Source of the DNA: Spirometra erinaceieuropaei
Taxonomy: Eukaryota; Platyhelminthes; Cestoda; Diphyllobothriidea; Diphyllobothriidae
Length of the DNA stretch: 64,000 bases
Direction: 5' to 3'
NCBI GenBank assembly: GCA_902702965.1
Contig: CACRXP010000017.1
Location: 1,572,023 to 1,636,022 of the forward strand
In this document: positions 37,701-49,700 of the stretch, one piece after another
Numbering within the stretch: the stretch's first letter is position 1
Layout: each line of letters starts with the position of its first letter
Notes under the pieces: model-generated
What the model was told of the DNA's origin: nothing
The model's input: only the letters and a program-made list of their open reading frames with translations
Database searches by the model: none
Made by a program: the position numbers and the translations under genes

Positions 37701-40700
37701 GTCATAAGTTCACCCAGCAAATTGAAGCTGCTGACTGCCCCTCCTGGAATTCTTCCTTCATTCTTCTTTCCACAGTCTTCCTGTACTTCCTCCTTCGTAC
37801 TTTTGGTCCTTGACCGTGCTTGGTCATACAAAGTTCAAAGTGCTTGTCTTAACAGACGATTGTTGAGATGACAGCTTTGGTAAAACTAGTCAAGTGGCAC
37901 ATCCACCAGCCATTAAGTGCAGATAGGCGCTAGTTGTTGCATCTAGTAGGTAGTCTGTGGTTGGCTAAGGGTTGAGTTAGATTAACTGCTTTGAATCTAG
38001 CTCTGAAATACAAGCCACTAAGATAGATATGCAGAACTGGAGGGGACTTGGGCGTAAATGATGTCCTTGTGTTTGTGTACGCGGGTTGTTGCAGCTAACA
38101 GACGTATCGAAGTTTACACATTTGACAAGAACGGTGCTATTTGAGATGTGCCCTCCTAAAGAAACTAGTCGTATTATCCCCCTACATCTTCAAAAGTAAA
38201 TAATGGTTCTAGCGGATTCCTCGTAGGCAATCATGAGACTAAACATACTTGAATGCTTTCAACTGAAAGATTGGGGTCTTCTCTTTCATCTGAAGGAGTG
38301 GAGTACAAGCACGGTGGCAATAAGTCGGCCAATTATCGAAAAGGGCCCAGAGATGAAAACGACGGAACAAGCTTTAGGAATAAACTGTCATGCAGCCTAC
38401 GCGCCAGCGAAGATCGTACTTTCGGTCTATGTGTTGAGACCACAACAAAGTTCACAAAAAACCGAACTTCGCCGTCAATTCGTCTGTAAAAGCACACAGC
38501 GGCGTTTCAAAAGTCCACTTGGGGGTCGCCATCAAGGCTCACACCCACGTCTGGACGAAGGTAAGAGCCTTTGGACTTCAGGAGGGGAGGGGTGGGGACT
38601 CTTGTTAGCCTAGATAAACATGCGCACATAGAACTGCCTGACCTTGAATGACTAGGCCACCCGAGGTGTAAAGGCACCAACGAGAGGGCGTACACAAAGA
38701 CCCCGGTACAGTTAAATCAATGCATAGGTCGGAGTGGGAGCTGGCGGAGTGAACGGATAACAGGAGCTTAAATGAGGGGCCAGCAAGACCGGATCGGACA
38801 GAAAGCCCAGCGCATTTACCGCGGGATCACATCTCCAGGCAAATGAAATGATATCGTCATTGACGCACACTTGGATTGTTGTGAGTGGCCGCATAGTCAC
38901 AAGAAAGCAGGAGTTAAACACTGAACTGCGAATGCTTGGAGAACAGAAATTATTTGATTGCGCGCAATGGTCTTACCTAAAAACTAAACGGGGAGGACCC
39001 GAAATATGACGAGAACGACTCAGCGGCAAGCCGGGGTCCATCCGTTAAACTTGACGAGGACAACCGTCGTCTGTGAGGCAACGGTGGCTAGAGCGTAAGG
39101 GAGACCTGAACAGGTTCAATTTCACTATCTCGTTCCAGACTGGCTGTGTTCTAACGGAAGACGACTGTAAATGCGGCTTGAAGGCGGTGCCCGGCCAGAC
39201 ATGCCCAACTGTCTGCGCACGCGAGGTACAGGTGCTGGTTCCTCAATCCAACTAAACCAGATTTCACTCACCCAGATCTCGTATCGGTAAGAGTTGCAGT
39301 AATACAACATGCGGGTATTTCAGGCTGGCTGACGACCTGGAGGATCAAGACATCAAGTCGTGCGGTACTTCACCAACTGAGACACTGAGTTTGCGAAACC
39401 GAGGGTTGGGTATCGCCGGCAGACGATAGCTAATAAGCCGGAAATGGCCATTCCAGTCCCCTTGCATTTGTCAGTAGTGCTATCCTGCCTATATTACTAG
39501 CCTCTGTGCGGCTGCTGGCGGGACGCTGGACCGATTCCCATGGCAAAAGGGAGCGAGTTTGTCTCGCAACGCGACCGGTGAGCACCCCTCTATCACCGGA
39601 ACAACTTCCGTTGGGCAAGATCAACGACATTCATACTGATGGCGAGGAACAGGTGCCTGCAAACATCATTGAACAGTAACAGAGGGGGCATGCATCACCG
39701 TGCAACTAAGCCATACTGATGCACATGCCATAAGTCAAAAGCTGACGAGGGAGTTAGCAAAAATTACTCTATCGATGCTGAAAGGACTTTGGGACTGTAC
39801 TTTAAGAGTGGAGGCGCACTCAATGGAACAGAACTGACTAGTTCTCTTGCGAAACGCGTTTTACTGACAATTGAAATGCTGTGTCTTTGTGTGATATTAC
39901 CTCAGACGACAAAGTTTGCAATTACAAACAACTTGAACAGTTTAGGGAGAAAAGAAACGTGACATAGGGAACTAACACAGCCAACACTAGCAGAAGATCG
40001 CAGGCGCTCAGGCCAAAGAGGCTGGTCTTCCTGGTCAGAAAAGAGCGAATATTAACTACATCGCCCAGGTGACTGACGTGACTGCGACGGTTCAGTGCCC
40101 GAGGACTCGGCGCAAATTAGTGGAGGGGAACCGGCGATTAGACTCCATCACGTAGAGCGCGTCTTCGAGTTGTGTGAGTTTCCTACCTTGCATGGCCTAC
40201 CCTAGCAAAATGTATTATTTCCTGGGAAATAAAGACGACGTCAGTTATCCGTTGCATTATCGAATACATCTGTCAATCCTAAAAATAGGCCCGCCCTAAC
40301 ATATATATATATAGGCAGTGTTATTACCGACAAAGATAACGGAGACCGGAACGGCCACTTCTGGCTTATTAGTCGTCGTCAGCCAGCCATACCCAACCCT
40401 GAAGTGTGGAACACCTGAGCCTCGCTCCAGCGGCCCGAGTTCGAGCCTCGGGTGTTCCACGCTTCGGGGTTGGGTATGACTGGCTGACGACGGCTAATAT
40501 GCCAGAAATGGCCATTCTAGTTTTCCTTGTCTTTGTCGGCAATAACATACTGCCTATATCATGCTCCGCTGTGCGGCTGCTGGTTGGGCTCAAGAGAGAG
40601 CCCGTAATACACAACGGAACGAGTTAGTTCCGTAAGAACGATCGGTGGGCGCCTCCTTACCATTGTATATTCCCGATCGGAACCGACAGGACAACGGGTT

Positions 40701-43700
40701 CGTGGCGCAGTGGTTAGAGGCGTGAACTTCTAACTAACAGGTCACGAGTTCGGGCCTCGGGTGTTCCACACTTCGGGGTCAGTAAGGTGCAACAAAACGA
40801 GTGGGTTTCGTAAAACGATCGGTGAGCGCCGTCCTCTACCACTATATATATTGTGGTCTGGGTTTGGCGGTTCCCTACTTTACATAGTCTGGTTAATGGA
40901 TGTGTTCTAGCCACTGCGACCTCAGACGTGGTAAATTATGCCCGGCCAAGGCAAGCCCACCGCAGTTCGAACAAGTGTCCGGTAGGAATTGCGTCAAAGA
41001 AGGACAAATGCAGCAATATGATATCAGACACTCATCTCCTAGTCAGCAATTGCAGTAGCTATCAGACCAGCAAGGCAAAAAGAACAGGGCAAACTGTGTG
41101 ACAAGCCGGGACCTGGTCTCATCTACTACGTCTGATCTTGCCTTAAGTCGGCCTGATTGAGTTACCATCGGGGTAGAAGGCAGAAAAAATAAAAGGAAGA
41201 GATGGCTGAGTCGCAGTTCGGAGAACAGAGTGAAGACATAAGATGGATAGGGACATGGACACACTTACGTCGTCTTGAGCGGACTTTACTTGTACCAGTC
41301 CCTTGATCTCGTCCTCCAGAATCTTGATGCGAGCCAGCAATTGTTGTTGTTTATTGGATTCCTACAAATAAGATTTGATAGAACCTTCTATATTTCCGAA
41401 GGGTAAGTGCATAGAGGTCTCTTAAAAAACAACATCGAAACACCATTACCACGGTGGTCTTGGCGGTTTTCTGAAATAAAGATCAAGAGGAAACCCAACG
41501 TGCAAGAGGGAGTGGATTATGACATGCTCGGTCTGCTTACTTTAAAGACCCCTCCAGCAAAGCGGGCGACCGGTAGGCATGGTTCACCCCTTGTAAAAAA
41601 TGCGACATGGCCACGAAAAGCACTTAAACCATCGTGTGAGGGGTGTTCGCCGATAAGGTTACGGGGTCGCTGAACGCCCTCCTCACGATAATGAATATTC
41701 CAGATCGCATCCGACAGGACAACGGGCAGGTGGCTCAGTGGTGGAGCCTTGGACTGCAACGTTAAACGACGAAATAGCCCGGGTTTGAATCCCAGGTTAT
41801 GCAAACCTGGGGTTGGGTATGTCCCGGTTGACGACGGTTAATAAGCCAAACCTTTTTATTCCAGACTTTAAACGTCACAGAATTTGACCATTTAGTCCAA
41901 GAAAATTCATACCCGCAAAATCCGTTCACTGCTTAGGCTCTAAAACAAGGCGCTTAGTCGCGGTAGAACACAACGAATTACCCAAACGCTTTATAGTTCT
42001 CATTCAAGGGGCTGACAAGACTAGGGGAACAAAAAGAAACCACTATTTACGCCGGGTCGCAAAATCTCGGGTGGACATATTAAGTTTTGGCAGAGTGTCA
42101 TCTATAACTTACGATATTTGCTTCTGAAAAGAAGCCCCGAAACACGAAAATATGGCAAGAAAGATTTCAAGTGCATTGGTCTCGCAGTAGGAATACACAG
42201 CAGAAAATAGCCCAACATTTTGTTCACAAGGACTCGCATAAAAGCTTGGTGGGGGTAGTGCATACAGACTTGGATTAAGTTCAGAGGAAATATGGGAGTT
42301 CTATTTTGAATTTGAACTCCAAGCAAGTACCATCGCAGCCGGCCGAACAATGATGATCTGTCGATTATGAAGGGGCGTCGCCGACAAATTCAAGGCGGAC
42401 CTGAGTGACCATTTCTGACTTGACCACCGTCCTCAGTCAACCACGCCAAAGTCCGGGACGTAAGGACGCGAAGTCCGAGCCGGCAGTCAGTAAGCCACTG
42501 ATATGGACGTCCTATCATCTTAACCGCGGGGTTCGCGGTTTGTCGACAACAACCAGGGACACCCAACGGCAAGTGGAAGCGATGTTCCCGGATATGGCCT
42601 GACTGTTCCGCCTTGGTTTGAAGTTCAGTGTCCAGAGGTCTGGCTCGAGAGATAGGGCGTTCGCATCAACGATCAACTGATCTCAGGCCCGAACCTTAGA
42701 ACTAGGTTCGGGGTACGGACGGGTGAGCATTGCAGGCTAGGCCAAAATGACGATTCCAAACTTTATCGGTAATATGTCCTTCCATACACAAAGACGTGCA
42801 GCCAATAGGCGTCTGGAATAACACAGGGTTAAGCCACTGATCGAGACTACAATCTAAGGCAGAAATTTTCGTTAAAAACCCCCTAATATAACGTTGCGGA
42901 TGGAGTACGTGCAAATACCTACCTCATTTTGTACCCGTTCAATTTCTGATTTGAGCATTTCAATTTCCAACATGTATTCGTGCCTGAAATGAAAAAAAAC
43001 GACGGGAAATTAATAGCTTCTATCAAGCAGTCGTGGGTAGCGGAACATCTCGCCTAAGGTAGCCAATGGCTTAAACAGAGATTGTCCCAGAACGTTCCGT
43101 GATAAATGAGAAGGGACAAAATAAATCAAATGAAATCCAAAGACGAGAGAAAAGGAGAGCTGCAAAAGGCTTCCCATGGGAATTCGCAAGCGTGGGGAAG
43201 ATGAACAAGAAGACAGCAAATTCCAACAGAACAAAGAGCTGTGAAAATGCATCCAACTGAAAAACGACGATTTGATGCAGTGTTTCTACTACCGTAAAAG
43301 CGCAAGTCATCAAACGCGCTCCAAAGTGATCAGCAATATTTCTGTTACCACTTTTCGTAACATACCGCCCACTGCGGGTATGACCACCCTACGGGGTACT
43401 AAAAAGCGCCCAGGGAAAATTTGCGGTTCGGACAGCGCAAAAAATGAGATTGAAAGCACGCACCAAAGATCTTGGTGCAGGAGATGGCGAAGAAATTCCC
43501 TGTGAACGCATGTGCCTCTTCCAGGAAGAGTGTGACATTTTAATCCCCAATTGACGTGGTTTAGTTAAGGAAAGGCCCTGGCTCGTCTATCCCCTGATCA
43601 TAGTTGACATCAGTCGACATGGGTTCCTTAAAGATCCTACCTCGCAAACTTTATATCAGTAGTAGGGTGCTCCATCAGCATTAAAATGTCAAAATAGGGT

Positions 43701-46700
43701 TTTTGACATCAGATCTGATACAGTTGCGGATAAAGCAGCTCGGTCGGAAAAACTGGGAGAGTGCTCCGAACTGTTGTTCAGCTGCTTAGCAGTTTTGGTA
43801 AGCAGGATGTTTTCGGCCCCACCTTTGCTTTGTCCTCTACGCCTCTTCGTCTCCTCTATTCCGGTGGCGTGACTGGTCGCCCTTTGTTCTACTGAATACG
43901 TCCCTAAGCACACTCCACCCCTTTCGATTTCTGCTAAGCCTCCCAACGCTAAGCATCGGTTTTAAACCCTCGAAGGCCTTCGCAGAAAGCTATCGTTACA
44001 TCGCCATGGACTACCGGCTCCGAATCGAGCCCAGAGACACAAAAATTCCTATCCTGGACGTTGGCCTCCCGAAAAACACGGCACCCTTATCATAGCATGT
44101 ACATTACTTGGATAGTCGTTAAAAAAGAAGACAAGGCTACCGCACCGTTCACCTCGTCGCAAAATGGGGAAGGGGAGGCGGGGGGATGATGGAGCTGGCA
44201 ATTCGATTGCAGTAAACCTGCTCGGGAGCAGAGGATAGACGTGGCTCGCAAGGGCGGAGTAAGGAGGCTGTAGTTAGCTCAAATCTCGAATTACGTTGCT
44301 CGCCAAAAATGTTTCCCCGAAACATAGGAGGGGAAACGCCTATGCCCAGAAATNNNNNNNNNNNNNNNNNNNNNNNNNNNNNNNNNNNNNNNNNNNNNNN
44401 NNNNNNNNNNNNNNNNNNNNNNNNNNNNNNNNNNNNNNNNNNNNNNNNNNNNNNNNNNNNNNNNNNNNNNNNNNNNNNNNNNNNNNNNNNNNNNNNNNNN
44501 NNNNNNNNNNNNNNNNNNNNNNNNNNNNNNNNNNNNNNNNNNNNNNNNNNNNNNNNNNNNNNNNNNNNNNNNNNNNNNNNNNNNNNNNNNNNNNNNNNNN
44601 NNNNNNNNNNNNNNNNNNNNNNNNNNNNNNNNNNNNNNNNNNNNNNNNNNNNNNNNNNNNNNNNNNNNNNNNNNNNNNNNNNNNNNNNNNNNNNNNNNNN
44701 NNNNNNNNNNNNNNNNNNNNNNNNNNNNNNNNNNNTTTTCTGAAATAAAGATCAAGAGGCAACCCAACGTGCAAGAGGGAGTGGATTATGACATGCTCGG
44801 TCTGCTTACTTTAAAGATCCCTCCAGCAAAGTGGGCGACCGGTAGGCATGGTTCATCCCTTGTAAAAAAGTGCGACATGGCCACGAAAAGCCCTGAAACC
44901 ATCGTGTGAGTGGTGTTCGCCGATAAGGTTGCGGGGTCGCTGAACGCCCTTCTCACAATAATGAATATTCCAGATCGCATCCGACAGGACAACGGACACG
45001 TGGCCCAGTGGTGGAGGCTTGGACTGTAACGTTAAACGACGAAATAGCCCGGGTTTGAATCCCAGGTTATGCAAACCTGGGGTTGGGTATGTCCGGGTTG
45101 ACGACGGTTAATAAGCCAAACCTTTTTCTTCCAGACTTTAAACGTCACAGAATTTGACCATTTAGTCCAAGAAAATTCATACCTGCAAAATCCGGTCACT
45201 GCTTAGGGTCTAAAACAAAGCGCTTGGTCTCGGTAGAACACAAGGCATTACCCAAACGCTTTATAGTTCTCATTCAAGGGGCTGACAAGACTAGGGGAAC
45301 AAAAAGAAACCACTGTTTACGCCGGGCCGCGAAATCTCGGGTGGACGTATCAAGTTTTGGCAGAGTGTCATCTATAACTTACGATATTTGCTTCTGAAAA
45401 GAAGCCCCGAAACACGAAAGTATGGCAAGAAAGATTTCAAGTGCACTGATCTCGCAGTAGGAATACACAGCAGAAAATAGCCCAACATTTTGCTCACAAG
45501 AACTCACATAAAAGCTTGGTGAGGGTAGTGCATACAGACTTGGACTGAGTTTAGTGGAAATCTGGGATTTCTATGTTGCATTTGAACTCCAAGCAAGTAC
45601 CATCGCAGGCGGCCGAACAGTGATGATCTGTCGATTATTAAGGGGCGTCGCCGACAAATTCAAGGGGGACCTGAGCGACCATTTCTGACTTGACCACCGT
45701 CCTCAGTCAACCATGTTAAAGTCCGGGACGTAAGGACGCGAAGTCCGAGCCTGCAGTCAGTAAGCCACTGATATGGACGTCCTATCATCTTAACCGCGGG
45801 GTTCGCGGTTTGTCGACAACAACCAGGGACACCCAACGGCAAGTGGAAGCGATGTTCCCGGATATGACCTGACTGTTCCGCCTTGGTTTGAAGTTCAGTG
45901 TCCAGAGGTGTGGCTCGAGAGATAGGGCGTTCGCATCAACGATCAACTGATCTCAGGCCCGAACCTTAGAACAAGGTTCGGGGTACGGATGGGTGAGCAT
46001 TGCAGGCTAGGCCAAAATGACGATTCCAAACTTTATCGGTAATATGTCCTTCCATACACAAAGACGTGCAGCCAATAGGCGTCTGGAATAACACAGGGTT
46101 AAGCCACTGATCGAGACTACAATCTAAGGCAGAAATTTTCGTTAAAAACCCCCTAATATAACGTTGCGGATGAAGTACGTGCAAATACCTACCTCATTTT
46201 GTACCCGTTCAATTTCTGATTTGAGCATTTCAATTTCCAACATGTATTCGTGCCTGAAATGAAAAAAAAACGACGGGAAATTAATAGCTTCTATCAAGCA
46301 GTCGTGGGTAGCGGAACATCTCGCCTAAGGTAGCCAATGGCTTAAACAGAGATTGTCCCAGAACGTTCGGTGATAAATGAGAAGGGATAAAATGAATCAA
46401 ATGAAATTCAAAGACGAGAGCAAATGAGATCTGCAAAAGGCTTCCCATGGGAATTCGCAAGCGTGGGGAAGATGGACAAGAAGACAGCAAGTTCCAACAG
46501 AACAAAGAGCTGTGAAAATGCATCCAACTGAAAGACGACGATTTGATGCAGTGTTTCTACTACCGTAAAAGCGCAAGTCATCAAATGCGCTCCAAAGTGA
46601 TCAGCAATATTTCTGTTACCACTTTTCGTAACATACGGCCCACTGCGGGTATGACCACCCTACGGGGTACTAAAAAGCGGCCAGGGAAAATTTGCGGTTC

Positions 46701-49700
46701 GGACAGCGCAAAAAATGAGGTTGAAAGCACGGAACAAAGACCTTGGTGCAGGAGATCGCGAAGAAATTCCCTGTGGACGGATGTGCCTCTTCCAGGAAGA
46801 GTGTGACATTTTAATCCCCAACCGACGTGGTTTGGTTAAGGAAAGGCCCTGGCTCGTCTATCCCCTGATCATAGTTGACATCAGTCGACATGGGTTCCTT
46901 AAAGATCCTACCTCGCTAACTTTATATCAGTAGTAGGGCGCTCCATCAGTATTAAAATGTCAAAATAGGGTTTTTGACATCAGATCTGATACAGTTGCGG
47001 ATAAAGCAGCTCGGTCGGAAAAACTGGGAGAGTGCTGCGAACTGTTGTTCAGCTGCTTAGCAGTTTTGGTAAGCAGGATGTTTTCGGCCCCACCTCTGCT
47101 TTGTCCTCTACGCCTCTTCGTCTCCTCTATTCCGGTGGCGTGACTGGTCGCCCTTTGTTCTACTGAATACGTCCCCAAACACACTCCACCCCTTTCGATT
47201 TCTGCTAAGCCTCCCAACGCTAAGCATCGGTTTTAAACCCTCGAAGGCCTTCGCAGAAAGCTATCGCTACATCGCCATGGGCTACCGGCTCAGAATCGAG
47301 CCCAGAGACACAAAAATTCCTATCCTGGACGTTGGCCTCCCGGAAAACATGGCACCCTTATCATTGCATGTACATTACCTGGATAGTCGTTAAAAAAGGA
47401 GACAAAGCTACCATACCGTTCACCTCGTCGCAAAATGGGGAAGGGGTGGCGGGCGGACGATGGAGCTGGCAAGTCGATTGCAGTAAACCCGCTCGGGAGC
47501 AGAGGATAGACGTGGCTCGCAAGAGCGGATTCAGGAGGCTGTAGTTAGCTCAAATCTCGAATTACGTTGCTCGCCAAAAATGTTTCCCCGAAACATAGGA
47601 GGGGAAACGCCTATACCCAGAAATGTTTATTCCCCCAAAAACCAACGTGGAAAAGCCAAACCAGTGGCTACTCAGTTGGCAGCCTTTCAAACCTGACCGC
47701 TGCAACGAGCACGGGTCGCAGACGCAGGCGCGGACGGGCCGTCTCGGTTTGCCAGCCACTGCACTAGCGCCCACTTCCTGTCGTCTCAGCTTTTTCCTGT
47801 CATTGGAGCAAGGTTTTTGAGGGTAGGAGAGAGAGTACGTAGATACTAAGATTGTCATGAAAGACACATAAAGAATATGCCATTGGATTCTAGCCTCAAG
47901 TTCGGAGGAAGACCGAAGTATTCCGTCAGTTGGCAGCCTTTCAAACCACGCCACTTAGCGTGTAGTTTACAAGCTTGTCTGTTTTAGTATGGTGGGTGGC
48001 ATCTTCGCCAGACCCCTATTAAATCGACCCCCCTCTCACTTCTACTCCCACGCCTTTCAATTACGGTCCAATGACGAGACCGAATTGGATCGACTGAAGA
48101 TGAGTTAGGATGCAGTGGCTTGAGACATTTTCCCCCACCCCTCTCATATGTGCCACACAATCACTGGTCAAGACGACGCCCACGAAGGAAAGGTCAACAG
48201 GCGGCGGGTGGATGATGAAGTCCTCTCAGGCGTCTCACGCATCCAGCCGATGCAAATGCAAGAACCTTAGGCATCGAAGGCCCTTTCTTCTAAGCTAAAA
48301 TAGATTTAATATAGACTCAACATCTAAAATGATTCGACCTACGCTTGACAAACGTTTGCGCAATCCATTGTGGTATGCTCTTCGTCACCCCAACCCTCAC
48401 TGACTGCGACCCTCGACCTCGCTAATGGCCAAGGAACCTACCTGACCCTGAGTAGATAACAACTTCGTGCGTTTGTTAACAAACTGACAGCGCAGGTAGT
48501 AGTTAAAAGCCGAGGCCGATATTCTTCCGCTGCACGACACGACTGCAAAGGGTTGGGCTGCTGGCAATTTCGGCGGTAATCCCACTGAAGCTGTTGGATT
48601 TCAGCTCAAATGTTCATATCGACTTTCGTACTGAGCCTATAAAATCTCATTTGGACTGATACTAACTCCAAACTAGAGCATTAATTTTTGAGATCAAAAA
48701 ACTGAAGTGATAGATTGTCTTGGAACATTTTATCGCGTATATTTAATGGCCCGATAGAGAATCACCGAAAACGATCGGTCGACAACCCAATTTCCCATAA
48801 TCGGTAAATACCTCTTTTTCTTAGATTTGGGGAAAACGATGTTTTACCCAGTGAGCCTACTAAAAGTTGAATACATAGACAGTGAGTTTTTGTACCAGCT
48901 TTTGAGAATCGTAGTCAGTATTCTGAGCATTCCATGTTGGCGTGACCACATCAGGTCACTCGCTGCGTGAAAGTTGGTACATAAAATTTCCTATGAAGCA
49001 AACTGCTTTAGTTCGCATAATCAAGCCCAACCCATGGACAGGTTTTTGTGGCAAAATGAGGCGTCCTTCTCTAATGAAATTTTTCCTAAGGCCAAACTCG
49101 CAAGGTGAAATTAATATTTACTTGTGTTGAGAAGCCTTAGGACATCTCAATCACCATCGGCAATAATTGCGCGAAATATGGAAAGTGCATGGAAGTAGTG
49201 AAGTTGATGAGACCAAAGAATGACAACACTATGTGACGCTGATGATAATGATAGGGGCAAATAAACTTGCACGATAGGCAAAAGTTCAATTGGTTTACAT
49301 TTTATGAAAGCAGGCTAAACCAGCTCCACGGCAATTTCAGGCGCTAAAATGCTGACCAAATTGTAAGTGCTGATGATGCCCGTGAATGCACTTCACGAAA
49401 CAGTTCAACAGGGTCAACAGTTGGGCCCGAGTTTACTTAACGGTGTTGCCTGTTGGCGTCATTTAGATTCGGCATACACGTTTACGTAAAAACAAGCAAC
49501 CCAATCTATACATAGCAGCAGTATGCATGACTAAGGCGTCCGTAGCCACTTTGAGAGCGGTGATAACCCCCCAAAATGAGATCTGCTTACAGGTGATACT
49601 CAGCTAAATTCTCCATACTTCACCGTTTTTGTTTGACTGTTGCGTGTAAACCGCCAATCACCACATCCAATATAGACTCATATCGGCCAGACTTGGACTT

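Larger units (their letters stand above)
41467..44353. repeat. Tandem duplication, left copy (about 2.9 kb)
   Basis: It matches 44736-47625 base for base, with scattered substitutions and a few 1-nt indels. It contains one HIP1 exon and two SINE-like units. It runs into the N gap. Confidence 0.95.
44736..47625. repeat. Tandem duplication, right copy (about 2.9 kb)
   Basis: Starts at the first base after the gap and corresponds to 41467-44353 throughout. I judge identity to be in the mid-to-upper nineties percent. The HIP1 exon is identical between copies, while introns differ. Confidence 0.95.

Noticed and set aside
37229..37831. 200-codon open frame on the - strand
   Set aside because: It overlaps SINE-like repeat units in both orientations. 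The charged KEEVQED-like segment lacks exon boundaries that fit HIP1.
41726..41800. A possible tRNA gene
   Set aside because: A- and B-box-like motifs are present, but no acceptor stem or anticodon arm pairs properly, and the block repeats as part of a SINE-like unit.
44291..44774. Four open frames of about 150 codons
   Set aside because: They run through the second N gap and are artefacts.
48397..48585. A possible HIP1 exon (NYYLRCQFVNKRTKL text)
   Set aside because: It does not align to the family at this position, and its phases do not fit between exons g and h.
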